Shown piece by piece: positions 29,032-38,752 of a stretch of 56,999 nt of DNA (position 1 is the first letter of the stretch; every line of letters begins with the position of its first letter). Origin of the DNA: Polynucleobacter sp. (GTDB taxonomy: Bacteria; Pseudomonadota; Gammaproteobacteria; Burkholderiales; Burkholderiaceae); assembly GCA_016462905.1 (NCBI GenBank), contig JAEMSI010000007.1:1-56999 (forward strand), in the 5' to 3' direction. Made by a program: the position numbers and the translations under genes. The notes beneath the pieces are model-generated. The model was not told the origin of the DNA and made no database searches. It saw only the letters and a list, made by a program, of their open reading frames with translations.

Positions 29032-29895
29032 TTAAGCCAAGACTGCACTGGCTTGCATGGTGAGGTAGTTTTCGTGGTCTTGCGCCCAAATGCTTAGTGT
29101 TTTATCGTTTCCTTCTGTTTTGGCCTTAACTTGAAATGTATTGATATCAAAAGTTGGACGAACTGCACGAAATTCAAATGACTTTAAATGGCATCCAGCA
29201 ATACTTTGTCGGACCAAGTCGACCAATAAAGTCGCAATCAAGGGCCCATGAACAATTAAACCAGGGTAGCCTTCAATTTCAGTAACGTAGCTACGATCGT
29301 AATGAATGCGGTGACCGTTAAAGGTGAGAGCAGAGTAGCGAAATAATAAAACCGGATCGGGGTGAATTGTTTTTCCCCATACAGCTTCTTGAGGGGCCGC
29401 CGTGGGCTCGGGTGTTTTTTCATTAGCTACTGCGGCAGCGCGATAGACGATATCGTGTTCCTCGGTAATGGCTAAGCCAGCAGCATTAAAAATTTGATGC
29501 TCGACTAAAACAAAAATTAAATCGCCACTTCGACCTGATTTATGTTCAACCGATTTAATCGTCGATACCCGTTTAATAGCGTCACCGATTTTTAATTCCG
29601 CATGCCAAGTCAAACGGCCGCCAGCCCACATTCTTCGAGGCAAAGGAACGGGAGGCAAGAAGCCTCCTCGTTTGGGGTGGCCGTCTTCGCCAATTTCAGA
29701 TTGGGGCGCGTGGGGTAAAAAATAAAGCCAATGCCATAACTCAGGGAGTGGGGTGCCTTGTTTTGGGAGTGGATCGTTTCGATCTAAGGTGGCCGCTAGC
29801 GCAATATAGGGCGCCTCGGTCACGGTATCGTGGAACACCTCGGTCTTACCAAGCCATTGTTGTAAATAGTGCAGGGTATTGGAGTCGATTCGCAT
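29032..29895 (-). CDS. FAS1-like/MaoC dehydratase, itaconyl- or mesaconyl-CoA hydratase type
   Basis: The 287-residue protein has an N-terminal FAS1-like dehydratase half and a C-terminal hotdog half. Visible motifs are WHWLYFLPHAPQSEIGEDGHP (50-70), PRRMWAGGRLTW and the hydratase segment NGHRIHYDRSYVTEIEGYPGLIVHGPLIATLL (about 205-235) with the usual Asp/His pair. This architecture belongs to mesaconyl-C4-CoA and itaconyl-CoA hydratases. It is the first gene of a leftward run with the MmgE/PrpD and CitE-like genes. The exact substrate cannot be told from sequence alone. Confidence 0.8.
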   Translation of the reverse strand: MRIDSNTLHYLQQWLGKTEVFHDTVTEAPYIALAATLDRNDPLPKQGTPLPELWHWLYFLPHAPQSEIGEDGHPKRGGFLPPVPLPRRMWAGGRLTWHAELKIGDAIKRVSTIKSVEHKSGRSGDLIFVLVEHQIFNAAGLAITEEHDIVYRAAAVANEKTPEPTAAPQEAVWGKTIHPDPVLLFRYSALTFNGHRIHYDRSYVTEIEGYPGLIVHGPLIATLLVDLVRQSIAGCHLKSFEFRAVRPTFDINTFQVKAKTEGNDKTLSIWAQDHENYLTMQASAVLA

Positions 29896-29953
29896 ATTCC
29901 TATTATGCCAAGCCTTTCTGGCAGGATGACGCTATAGGCGCTGTAAAGGGGTG

Positions 29954-31252
29954 CTAAAAAAATACCGTACTCAAACCAATCAATCCAGTGCAGGCTATCA
30001 CCGGAATGATGCCGATTTGATAGCGCATTAATGCAATTGCCGAAGCGATTGCGATTGCAATCGAGAGCCATGAAATTGCCCCAGAGATGCCGCTAGGAAA
30101 AAAGACATGGTACGCAAAGAAAATGGCTAAATTTGCGATGACCCCAACGACTGCCGCAGTAATAGCAGTTAATGGAGCGGTTAATTTTAAATTTCCATGG
30201 GTCGACTCAATAAAGGGAGCGCCAAATAGAATAAATAAGAACGAAGGCAAAAAGGTAAACCAGGTTGCTACGCAGGCACCAATCACCCCACCCCAAAAAC
30301 CGAGATTGCCCCCAACCGCATGTTGTAGATGACCAGCAAGATATCCCACATACGTCACGATCATGATGAGCGGGCCAGGGGTAGTTTCTCCCAATGCTAA
30401 GCCATCCATCATTTGTCCAGGGCTGAGCCAATGAAAGTGTTCTACCGCACCTTGATAAACGTAAGGCAAAACCGCATAAGCGCCACCAAAGGTTAGTAAA
30501 GCCGCTTTAGTAAAAAACCAAGCGATTTGGGGGTAGAGCGATTTCCAGTTGTATAAGGCGATTAATAAGACCATTGGCGCAAGCCATAAAATAAAACCAA
30601 TCCCGATTTGCCAAAATAATTTTTGTTTTGAAAATAGCGCATGTGGTGGAATCGGGGTGTCATCGTCAATGATGGCTGGCGCAATAATTTGACTCGATTG
30701 ATTTTTATGTCCACCTGGCTTAAATATTTCGGGATATTTTTTTCCACCCCAAAGACCAAACAATCCAGCACTAATAATAATCAGCGGGAATGGTAGATTG
30801 AAAACGAAAATAGCAATAAAAGAGGCTGCGGCAACGGACCACAGAAGAGCGTGGCGAATACTGCGTTTAGCAATGCGATGCGCTGCTTGCAAAACAATGG
30901 CTGTGACAGCGGGTTTGATACCAAAAAAAATCGCCGCAAAAATGGGAGTTTGACCATAGGTAATATAAATCCAGGAGAGCGCGATAAGAATGAACAGCGA
31001 GGGCAGAATGAAGAAAACCCCCGCCAGTATGCCTCCCCAGGTACGGTGCATGAGCCAGCCTAAATAGGTTGCTAGTTGTTGCGCCTCTGGACCCGGCAAG
31101 AGCATGCAATAGTTGAGTGCATGTAAGAAGCGTTTTTCCGAGATCCAGCGCTTTTTCTCTACCAACTCTTGGTGCATCATCGCAATTTGAGCGGTGGGTC
31201 CCCCAAAACTAATCAAGCCGAGCTTTAACCAATACAGCAGTGCTTCACGCAA
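29954..31252 (-). CDS. chrA: Chromate efflux transporter ChrA (long CHR family)
   Basis: ChrA exports chromate with proton drive and protects against Cr(VI). The 432-residue protein has two homologous halves, with GLISFGGPTAQIAMM near residue 12 and LTFGGAYAVLPYVYQ in the second half, and LPGPEAQQLATYLGW and GETTPGPLIM, the usual CHR motifs. The TTG at 31252 is the first ordinary start; in-frame residues typical of ChrA N-termini (NPTAQIS) extend upstream to an ATT that overlaps the fabI stop, so the real start may be there. It follows fabI on the same strand. Confidence 0.9.
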   Translation of the reverse strand: MREALLYWLKLGLISFGGPTAQIAMMHQELVEKKRWISEKRFLHALNYCMLLPGPEAQQLATYLGWLMHRTWGGILAGVFFILPSLFILIALSWIYITYGQTPIFAAIFFGIKPAVTAIVLQAAHRIAKRSIRHALLWSVAAASFIAIFVFNLPFPLIIISAGLFGLWGGKKYPEIFKPGGHKNQSSQIIAPAIIDDDTPIPPHALFSKQKLFWQIGIGFILWLAPMVLLIALYNWKSLYPQIAWFFTKAALLTFGGAYAVLPYVYQGAVEHFHWLSPGQMMDGLALGETTPGPLIMIVTYVGYLAGHLQHAVGGNLGFWGGVIGACVATWFTFLPSFLFILFGAPFIESTHGNLKLTAPLTAITAAVVGVIANLAIFFAYHVFFPSGISGAISWLSIAIAIASAIALMRYQIGIIPVIACTGLIGLSTVFF

Positions 31253-31283
31253 ACTAATTTGCGCTGTAGGATTGGTTGTTTGA

Positions 31284-32075
31284 TTAATTGCTCACCTCTT
31301 CCATGCCGCCTACAACCTGACTAAAACCATTATCAACATAAATGATTTCGGCAGTGATGCCATTGGCTAGGTCGGAAAGCAAAAAAGAGGCAGCATTACC
31401 AACGTCATCAATACTCACGTTGCGGCGCATGGGCGCAGTTTTTTCAACTGCTTCCAGAATTTTTCCAAAGCCTTTGATTCCGGATGCGGCGAGCGTTTTG
31501 ATCGGGCCAGCTGAAATGCCATTGACTCGAATACCTTTCGGCCCGAGTGAGCCGGCCAAGTAACGAACTGAGGCTTCGAGGGATGCTTTGGCTAAGCCCA
31601 TCGTGTTGTAATTGGGGACATTGCGCAGCGAGCCCAAATAAGTTAGCGTCAGCAGTGCAGAATTCGGTTTTAGCATTGGAGCAGCCTCTTTTGCCATCGC
31701 TGGAAAACTATAGGCAGAAATATCGTGTGCAATTTTGAAGGCTTCACGGCTTAAGCCCTCTAAAAAATCGCCCGCAATTGCTTCGCGAGGAGCAAAACCA
31801 ATCGAGTGAACAAAACCATCAAATTGAGGCCAGGTTTTTGCGAGATCGGTAAATAGGGCTTTAATTTGCTCATCACTTCCGACATCGCAGTCAAACATTA
31901 GATTGCTGTTAAATTCCTTGGCAAATTCGCTGATGCGCTCTTTGAAGCGTTCGCCAACATAGGTAAAGGCTAATTCAGCCCCTTCGCGATGGCAGGCCTT
32001 GGCGATGCCATAGGCGATTGAACGGTTAGAAAGAAGGCCGGTAAGTAGAATTCGCTTGCCAGAAAGATATCCCAT
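31284..32075 (-). CDS. fabI: Enoyl-[acyl-carrier-protein] reductase (NADH) FabI
   Basis: FabI performs the last reduction of each fatty-acid elongation cycle. The 263-residue short-chain-dehydrogenase-like protein has the N-terminal [17 protein letters not shown] motif (FabI variant of the Rossmann motif), SIGFAPREA, and the catalytic Tyr-(6)-Lys as YNTMGLAK. It is divergent from the yej transporter with only 48 bases between starts. The gene chrA follows at its 3' end. Confidence 0.96.
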   Translation of the reverse strand: MGYLSGKRILLTGLLSNRSIAYGIAKACHREGAELAFTYVGERFKERISEFAKEFNSNLMFDCDVGSDEQIKALFTDLAKTWPQFDGFVHSIGFAPREAIAGDFLEGLSREAFKIAHDISAYSFPAMAKEAAPMLKPNSALLTLTYLGSLRNVPNYNTMGLAKASLEASVRYLAGSLGPKGIRVNGISAGPIKTLAASGIKGFGKILEAVEKTAPMRRNVSIDDVGNAASFLLSDLANGITAEIIYVDNGFSQVVGGMEEVSN

Positions 32076-32123
32076 GACGTGTCCTTTGCTTCAAAATCGG
32101 TTTGCTATCTACAATTGTTGCAT

Positions 32124-34013
32124 ATGCTCGAACTCCGACCCTTAATTCATGGCCTAGTAAGACTGCTTTGTAGTTTCTTACTTGGCCTTGGCTTAGCGCC
32201 TCTCGTGCTGGCGGGGCAAGGGATTGCCCAATACGGCAAGCCTAAGTATGCGGACGGATTTACCCATTTTGATTATGTGAATCCGCAAGCGATTCGGGGT
32301 GGAACCTTAACCCTGCCCAATCCGGATCGTCGGACTAGCTTTGATAAGTTCAATCCCTACACCTTAAGAGGTGTAACAGCTCCCGGAATTGGAGCTTTGA
32401 TGTTCGAGTCCTTGACGGTTGGCAGTGCCGATGAGGTTGCCAGCGCGTATGGTTTGATTGCCGAGGATATTCAAGTTGGTAAAGATAAACTGTCGGTGAC
32501 CTTTCGGATTCGCCCCGAAGCACAGTTCTCCGATGGTTCACCCATCACGGCTGAAGACGTTAAATACAGCTTCGATACCTTAATGAGTAAGTTAGCTAAT
32601 CCGCAATTCCGGACGATTTACGCCGACGTAAAACAAGCCGTGGTGGTTTCAGAAAGAGTGATTCGATTTGATTTTAAAGATCGCAATAGTGAGCTCCCTA
32701 TTATGGTGGGCGGGATTCCGATCTTTTCAAAAAATTGGGGCAAGAAGGCGGATGGCACGATCACGCCGTTTGACAAAATTAGTTTTGAGAAACCTATCGG
32801 GAGCGGTCCTTATCTGATTGAATCATTTCAAGCGGGAAAGTCGGTAATTTACAAACGCAATCCCCATTATTGGGCAGACAAATTAAATGTGCGGGTTGGC
32901 TTTTTTAATTTCGATCGAATTGTTTACAAACTGTATAGCGATGACGCCGTGCGCTTAGAAGCGTTTAAGGCAGGAGAGTTTGATGCCTTGGTTGAGTATC
33001 GCGCCAAGAACTGGGCTAAAAGTTACGTTGGCCCACGTTTTAGAGATGGCACCTTGCTGAAAAAAGATTTTTTAAATCATAACGGGGCTGGTATGCAAGC
33101 CTTTGCGATGAATTTACGGCGCCCCATTTTTCAAGATGAACGAGTCCGAAAAGCCTTGGGTTACGCGCTTGATTTTGAATGGCTGAATCGACAACTCTTT
33201 TTTAATCAGTACAGTCGGATTAATAGCTACTTTACCAATAGCGATTTAAGCGCTAATGATGAAAAAGAGAGTAAGAAAAATGATGGCAGTCCAACTGAGG
33301 CTGAATTAAAACTCTTAAAGCCATTAAAAGAACGCTATCCACAATGGGTTCCTAGTGCGGTGTTTGGTCCCATGCCGCCAGCGCCGAACACAAGTCCGCC
33401 TCATAGTTTGCGGGCTAATTTAAAAATGGCACGCGATTTATTAGCTGAAGCTGGTTGGACTTATCGCAATGGCGCTCTACGAAATGCAAAGGGTGAAATT
33501 TTTGAATTTGAGATTGCTGAAGATGGCCCTTTCTTTTTAAGGGTACTGTCGTCTTATGTACGTAATTTAGAAAAATTAGGGATTAAGGTCAATATTCGCA
33601 CGAGTGATTTTGCCTTGCATCAAAAGCGCATGGATGAATATGATTTTGATATGACGACGATTCGCTTTCCTGATTCTCAGAGCCCTGGTAATGAACTCTA
33701 TGACCGCTTTGGCAGTCAAGCGGCTTTAGAAAAAGGCTCCGATAATGTGATTGGAATTCGCTCGCCTGTTGTGGATGCTTTAGTGGACGCGATTGTGAAG
33801 GCAGAGACTCGCGATCAGCTGCAAGCCGCTTGTCGTGCCTTAGATCGAGTGTTATGGAATAGTTATTATGTGGTGCCGCATTGGTATAACCCAACCCATC
33901 GAATTGCATATCGAAAAGAAATGGCTTACCCCAATCCTCCTCTTTATTTCTCTGCCGAATCGTGGATTTTGTCGATGTGGTGGCGGGATGTGAAAAACAC
34001 GGAGCCTAAATAA
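32124..34013 (+). CDS. yejA: Peptide/microcin C-type ABC transporter substrate-binding protein YejA-like
   Basis: The protein (629 residues from the ATG at 32124) belongs to solute-binding family 5 and has a signal peptide (VRLLCSFLLGLGLAPLVLA). Blocks GKPKYADGFTHFDYVNP, PSFDKFNPYTLRG-like text and FNHNGAGMQAFAMNLRRP resemble YejA, which delivers oligopeptides to YejBEF. The longer GTG start at 32079 is less likely since it places a polar stretch before the signal. Its stop TAA shares its last base with the yejB ATG (TAATG). First gene of the yejABEF operon. Confidence 0.9.
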   Translation: MLELRPLIHGLVRLLCSFLLGLGLAPLVLAGQGIAQYGKPKYADGFTHFDYVNPQAIRGGTLTLPNPDRRTSFDKFNPYTLRGVTAPGIGALMFESLTVGSADEVASAYGLIAEDIQVGKDKLSVTFRIRPEAQFSDGSPITAEDVKYSFDTLMSKLANPQFRTIYADVKQAVVVSERVIRFDFKDRNSELPIMVGGIPIFSKNWGKKADGTITPFDKISFEKPIGSGPYLIESFQAGKSVIYKRNPHYWADKLNVRVGFFNFDRIVYKLYSDDAVRLEAFKAGEFDALVEYRAKNWAKSYVGPRFRDGTLLKKDFLNHNGAGMQAFAMNLRRPIFQDERVRKALGYALDFEWLNRQLFFNQYSRINSYFTNSDLSANDEKESKKNDGSPTEAELKLLKPLKERYPQWVPSAVFGPMPPAPNTSPPHSLRANLKMARDLLAEAGWTYRNGALRNAKGEIFEFEIAEDGPFFLRVLSSYVRNLEKLGIKVNIRTSDFALHQKRMDEYDFDMTTIRFPDSQSPGNELYDRFGSQAALEKGSDNVIGIRSPVVDALVDAIVKAETRDQLQAACRALDRVLWNSYYVVPHWYNPTHRIAYRKEMAYPNPPLYFSAESWILSMWWRDVKNTEPK

Positions 34014-35092
34014 TGCGCAGCGAAATGACCGCGTACATTATTAAACGGATTTTATTAATGATCCCAACCTTATTGGGGGTCTTAACTTTAACTTTTGCGG
34101 TTGTGCAATTTGTTCCTGGGGGGCCGGTTGAGCAACTCATGCTGGAATTAAAGGGGAAGGGCGATGCTGCTGTGGGTGGTGGCGAATCTTCGGGCGCTGG
34201 TGCCACGGGTTATCGTGGCCGCCAAGGAATTGATGCCGAACGTTTGGCTGAAGTAAAAGCCTTATATGGTTTTGATAAACCACCTTTGGAACGCTATGGG
34301 TTAATGCTAAAACGCTTTGCGCAATTTGATTTAGGGCAAAGTTATTACCAGCATAAAAGTGTTTGGGACTTAGTGATTTCGAAATTACCCGTCTCGATCA
34401 GTATTGGCTTGTGGACTTTTTTCTTAACCTATCTGGTTTCGATTCCTCTCGGAATTGCGAAAGCGGTTCGCGATGGTTCGCGTTTCGATACGGCAACGAG
34501 TTTACTAATTTTGGTGGGATATGCCATCCCTGGATTTGTTCTGGGAGTCTTGTTGTTGGTGGTATTTGGGGGAGGTAGTTTTCTACAAATTTTTCCCTTG
34601 CGTGGGCTTACTTCAGATAACTGGGCACAGCTGAGTTTAATGGGCAAGATTCTGGATTATTTATGGCATTTGGTATTGCCGATTACCGCTTCTGTCTTAG
34701 GAAGCTTTGCGGTCATTACGATGTTGACTAAAAACTCTTTTCTAGAGGAAATTCGTAAGCAATATGTTTTAACGGCTCGCGCCAAAGGACTTAGTGAAAA
34801 TAAAGTGCTCTGGAAGCATGTTTTTAGAAACGCACTATTACCTTTAATTACGGGATTTCCTGCGGCATTTATCGGCGCTTTTTTTGCAGGTTCTTTATTA
34901 ATTGAAACCTTATTTTCATTAGACGGTCTTGGGCTTCTTTCTTACGAGTCCGTGATGCGACGCGATTACCCAGTGGTGTTCGGAACTTTGTATTTATTTA
35001 CGCTGATTGGGTTGTTCACGAAATTAATTTCTGATCTTTGTTATGTGTGGATTGACCCACGGATTCAATTTGGCGCTGGGGGTGGATCGTGA
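34013..35092 (+). CDS. yejB: ABC transporter permease YejB-like
   Basis: A DppB-type permease of 359 residues with about six helices: the N-terminal AYIIKRILLMIPTLLGVLTLTF, the peptide-permease insert between 40 and 80 that is Gly-rich, and the EAA-like loop TARAKGLSENKVLWKHVFRNALLPL in the second half. The start ATG overlaps yejA, and the stop overlaps the GTG of yejE. It imports peptides with YejA, E and F. Confidence 0.93.
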   Translation: MRSEMTAYIIKRILLMIPTLLGVLTLTFAVVQFVPGGPVEQLMLELKGKGDAAVGGGESSGAGATGYRGRQGIDAERLAEVKALYGFDKPPLERYGLMLKRFAQFDLGQSYYQHKSVWDLVISKLPVSISIGLWTFFLTYLVSIPLGIAKAVRDGSRFDTATSLLILVGYAIPGFVLGVLLLVVFGGGSFLQIFPLRGLTSDNWAQLSLMGKILDYLWHLVLPITASVLGSFAVITMLTKNSFLEEIRKQYVLTARAKGLSENKVLWKHVFRNALLPLITGFPAAFIGAFFAGSLLIETLFSLDGLGLLSYESVMRRDYPVVFGTLYLFTLIGLFTKLISDLCYVWIDPRIQFGAGGGS

Positions 35093-36114
35093 AAGGCTGG
35101 GAGCGTTTTAAGTCGAATCGTTTAGGTTATTTTAGTCTGTGGATTTTTACCATTTTGTTTGGGCTCAGCTTGGGCGCTGAGTTGATTGCTAACGACAGGC
35201 CTTTAATTGTGGGCTACGACGGCCAGTTTTATTTCCCGATTGCCAAAGATTATCCCGAGACGATTTTTGGCGGTGATTTTGCAACGCCTACTGATTTTCT
35301 TGATCCCGATATTAAAAAGAATTTATCGCGCAGTGGCAATTGGGCGATCTACCCCTTAATTACGTACAACCATGAAACTCTGAATTATTTTTCCAAAGAA
35401 CCTAATCCTGCGGCACCGTCTGCAGATAATTGGTTTGGAACCGATGACCGAGGGCGCGATGTTTTAGCCCGCTTAATTTATGGATTTCGTTTATCGATTT
35501 TGTTTGGTTTAGCTTTGACGATCGTGGGAGTAGTGATCGGTGTCATTACAGGCGCTTTAATGGGATTTTTTGGCGGTAAGTTCGATTTAATTTCACAGCG
35601 TTTAATTGAAATATGGTCGGCCATGCCAGAACTTTATTTATTAATTATTTTTGCGTCTATTTTTAACCCCAGTGTTTTATTGCTAATTATTTTATTAGCC
35701 GCTTTTGGTTGGATGGGTTTATCGGACTATGTGCGGGCTGAATTTTTTCGGAATCGTGCCTTAGAGTATGTGCGCGCCGCTAAAGCCTTGGGCCTAACGA
35801 ATACGCAAATCATGTGGCGACATATTTTGCCAAATAGCTTGACACCTGTGATTACGTTTTTACCGTTTCGGATGAGTGCCGCTATTTTGTCCTTGACCAG
35901 TTTGGATTTTTTGGGTTTGGGGGTTCCACCAGGCACACCCAGTTTGGGTGAGTTGCTGTCACAGGGTAAGGGTAATTTAGATGCATGGTGGATTTCCTTA
36001 TCTACTTTTGCAGTTTTGGTAACGACCTTATTGCTTCTAACTTTTATGGGGGAAGCCTTGCGCGATTCACTCGATACCCGTAAAAGTAATGCCTTGTCTG
36101 GCTCTAGAACCTAG
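35089..36114 (+). CDS. yejE: ABC transporter permease YejE-like
   Basis: The 341-residue DppC-type permease has an N-terminal helix followed by a long periplasmic loop (about 35-120) with DNWFGTDDRGRDVLARLIYGFRLS, the typical DppC motif, and the EAA loop YVRAAKALGLTNTQIMWRHILPN in the second half. It starts with GTG overlapping the yejB stop (GTGA), indicating coupled translation. It follows the standard yejABEF order. Confidence 0.93.
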   Translation: MKGWERFKSNRLGYFSLWIFTILFGLSLGAELIANDRPLIVGYDGQFYFPIAKDYPETIFGGDFATPTDFLDPDIKKNLSRSGNWAIYPLITYNHETLNYFSKEPNPAAPSADNWFGTDDRGRDVLARLIYGFRLSILFGLALTIVGVVIGVITGALMGFFGGKFDLISQRLIEIWSAMPELYLLIIFASIFNPSVLLLIILLAAFGWMGLSDYVRAEFFRNRALEYVRAAKALGLTNTQIMWRHILPNSLTPVITFLPFRMSAAILSLTSLDFLGLGVPPGTPSLGELLSQGKGNLDAWWISLSTFAVLVTTLLLLTFMGEALRDSLDTRKSNALSGSRT

Positions 36115-36128
36115 GGCAGATACGCGAT

Positions 36129-37784
36129 ATGAGCTCATCTAATCAGCCATTACTTCGGTATGAGGGCCTTTCCATTTCATTTGGAAGTGGGCGGCGTGAA
36201 AAATTTGCTGTGCGCGACTTGCATTTTGAGATTGGGATTGGCGAGCGGGTTGCTTTAGTGGGCGAGTCGGGTTCTGGAAAAACCTTAACCGCATTAGCCC
36301 CTTTGCGATTGGAACCAGAGGGCGCCAAGATGACGGGAAAAATGATTTGGCAGCCGCACGCCGATCAACCTGCCAGAAATTTATCTGAGCTATCGATTGA
36401 GCAAATTCGTACTTTGCGTGGTCGTGAAATCGCGATGATTTTTCAAGAGCCCATGACGGCTCTGAACCCCTTGTTTACGATCGGCAATCAATTAATGGAG
36501 GCTGTGCAAATTCATACGCCTTTGATGGCTACGCGTGAAGTAAAAACGGTTGCGATCCATCTCTTAGAGAAAACCGGTATCCCTGAGCCCAACAGGCGTT
36601 TTCACTCTTATCCTCATCAATTGTCTGGCGGGCAGCGTCAACGAGTCATGATTGCGATGGCATTGGCTTGTAAGCCACGATTATTAATTGCCGATGAGCC
36701 TACTACCGCTTTGGATGTGAGTTTGCGTATGCAAATTTTAGATTTATTACAAAATTTGCAAGAGGAATCGAAGGCGGATGGCGGCATGGCAATCCTACTG
36801 ATCACGCATGATTTGAAATTAGTTAACCGTTTTGCGCAACGGGTCGGTGTTTTGAATCAAGGTTGTTTGGTAGAAAGTGGTGTGACTACTGAAGTTTTCA
36901 ATCATCCGCAAAATCACTACACCGAAACTTTGGTGAATAGCGAGCCTGTCCGTGAGTTACTACCACTGGTGCCATTGGCGCCCATCTTGGCAGGGGCTAA
37001 GGGTTTGGCAGTTTCTTATCCAAGCACACGTCCAGCTCGCTTCTGGTTTTCTAAAGCATCGCGCAATACCGTTTTACATCCTCTGCAATTTTCTTTAAAA
37101 CAAGGACAGACCATTGGCGTGATTGGAGAGTCGGGTTCTGGGAAAACGACCTTGGCGATGGCGGTGCTGGGTTTACTAGATGAGAGTTCTGCGCAAGTGA
37201 AAGGTGAGGTCACGATTCTGGATCAAGTTTGGCAAAAGCTACCCCATGTGCAACGCCGTGCCATGCGCGCTCACCTGCAAGTCATTTTTCAAGACCCCTT
37301 TGGCTCTTTATCGCCGCGCATGACAATTTTTGAGATTGTTTCAGAAGGTTTAGATATTCATCAGCCCAAATTAAGTGTTGTTGATCGAGAATCCCGGGTG
37401 ATTGATATTTTGCGTGAGGTAGGTTTGGAGCGTTCCGCTTTAAAACGCTATCCTCATGAATTTTCAGGTGGGCAACGACAACGCATTGCGATTGCAAGAG
37501 CTTTAATATTGCGTCCGCAGATTTTAGTTCTAGATGAGCCTACCTCAGCATTGGATGTTTCGATTCAAAAACAGGTTTTAAGCTTGCTAAGTGAATTGCA
37601 AAAAAAATATAACCTCGCTTATTTAGTGATTAGCCATGATTTGGGTGTAATTCGTGCCATGTCGCATGAAATTATGGTTTTAAAAGAGGGGCATGTGATT
37701 GAGTACGGTGAAGCAGAACAATTAATTCAGAACCCCCAAGAAGCTTATACCCAAGAGTTATTTAAAGCCGCTCAATTGGCTTAA
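36129..37784 (+). CDS. yejF: ABC transporter ATP-binding protein YejF-like (fused double ATPase)
   Basis: The 551-residue protein holds two complete ATPase domains, each with Walker A (GESGSGKT near 42 and again near 335), signature (SGGQRQR near 162 and 447) and Walker B (LLIADEPTTALD and ILVLDEPTSALD). It drives YejABE import in the cytoplasm. It follows yejE by 14 bases and ends the operon; no strong terminator follows. Confidence 0.93.
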   Translation: MSSSNQPLLRYEGLSISFGSGRREKFAVRDLHFEIGIGERVALVGESGSGKTLTALAPLRLEPEGAKMTGKMIWQPHADQPARNLSELSIEQIRTLRGREIAMIFQEPMTALNPLFTIGNQLMEAVQIHTPLMATREVKTVAIHLLEKTGIPEPNRRFHSYPHQLSGGQRQRVMIAMALACKPRLLIADEPTTALDVSLRMQILDLLQNLQEESKADGGMAILLITHDLKLVNRFAQRVGVLNQGCLVESGVTTEVFNHPQNHYTETLVNSEPVRELLPLVPLAPILAGAKGLAVSYPSTRPARFWFSKASRNTVLHPLQFSLKQGQTIGVIGESGSGKTTLAMAVLGLLDESSAQVKGEVTILDQVWQKLPHVQRRAMRAHLQVIFQDPFGSLSPRMTIFEIVSEGLDIHQPKLSVVDRESRVIDILREVGLERSALKRYPHEFSGGQRQRIAIARALILRPQILVLDEPTSALDVSIQKQVLSLLSELQKKYNLAYLVISHDLGVIRAMSHEIMVLKEGHVIEYGEAEQLIQNPQEAYTQELFKAAQLA

Positions 37785-37831
37785 AAGAGAGGCCTCACCA
37801 GAAGTCCTTGGCTTTTTGTTAAAATTGAGTG

Positions 37832-38605
37832 ATGTCACGGTTAAAAATCAAAAATTCCCAATTAAATCAAGGAATTAACAAAATAAGCTCGAAATGGGCT
37901 GGTCGCCATTTTATTGTGGCTGGTTTTTGCACCGCTTTTTTGATTGCACCCTCTCTTGTTTTGGCACAAGCCGGAGTGAATACGCCACTTCCGAGCGCTG
38001 CTAGTACAAGCACCACTAATGTGGGCGTTCCTAATGCGAATAGTTTGCAAAGCGCAAGCACAAGCACAAGCGCAGTGCCCCTGACATTGAGTGAAAGTGC
38101 CAGTAATTATTTTTCGCGTTTGACTGATCTAGTGGTTGATTCCTTTTCTGAAAAATCGGAATCCTTAATTAATGATGCAATGAAGTTAATTGGGGTCCGT
38201 TATCGCTGGGGGGCGGATGTCCCGCAATCGGGTTTAGACGCTAGCGGCTTTGTACGTTATGTATTTAATGATAAGTTGGGTTTTTTAATCCCACGTAAGT
38301 CGACCCAAATGAGCAGGATTGGTAAGCCAGTACAGCGCGAAGAGTTGCAGCCAGGTGATTTGGTTTTCTTTAATACCATGCGCCTTACTTTTTCTCACGT
38401 CGGTATCTATGTGGGCGACAACAAGTTTATTCACTCGCCAGCGAAGGGCGCGACCGTGCGGGTCGATGATATGTCGAGCTCTTATTGGGAGCGCCGCTTT
38501 GATGGCGCCCGTCGTTTGGATGGCTCCGACGAGCTTAGCGATCAGGAGCGAAAACAGCTCTTGCAAGAAATTAAGACACTAAAAAAAGAAGCTCGCATAC
38601 TTTAA
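37832..38605 (+). CDS. NlpC/P60-like protein lacking the catalytic cysteine
   Basis: The protein (257 residues from the ATG at 37832) resembles exported NlpC/P60 cell-wall peptidases. It has a signal-like segment (FIVAGFCTAFLIAPSLVLA), a low-complexity Ser/Thr linker (about 55-85) and a C40 domain with VRYRWGADVPQSGLDASGFVRYVF. The usual catalytic Cys (GxDCSGFV) is Ala137 here, encoded by GCT at 38240-38242. His189 (FSHVGIYVG) and His201 remain. The protein could bind peptidoglycan without cutting it, or act as a scaffold. Two changes separate GCT from a Cys codon, so one sequencing error does not explain it. Confidence 0.8.
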   Translation: MSRLKIKNSQLNQGINKISSKWAGRHFIVAGFCTAFLIAPSLVLAQAGVNTPLPSAASTSTTNVGVPNANSLQSASTSTSAVPLTLSESASNYFSRLTDLVVDSFSEKSESLINDAMKLIGVRYRWGADVPQSGLDASGFVRYVFNDKLGFLIPRKSTQMSRIGKPVQREELQPGDLVFFNTMRLTFSHVGIYVGDNKFIHSPAKGATVRVDDMSSSYWERRFDGARRLDGSDELSDQERKQLLQEIKTLKKEARIL

Positions 38606-38752
38606 TTGGCCTTAGGCATATAATCTAGATTCGTTTTAAATTACTACTGAAGCCCCAAGCATTCTGTGTAGCCCATTGATAGGCGCATTCGCTTCGATAT
38701 CGACGATGTATTAATTGATTGCCACTCAGGTGAAATCCTGAAAGGCTGAACT

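Noticed and set aside
37785..37831. Possible terminator after yejF
   Set aside because: Only short imperfect pairing (GGCC...GGC) and no clear stem with a T-run.
38606..38752. 147-base gap before scpB with TATAAT at 38619
   Set aside because: The -10 is good but no -35 stands at a normal distance and no conserved RNA was recognised, so it is not called.
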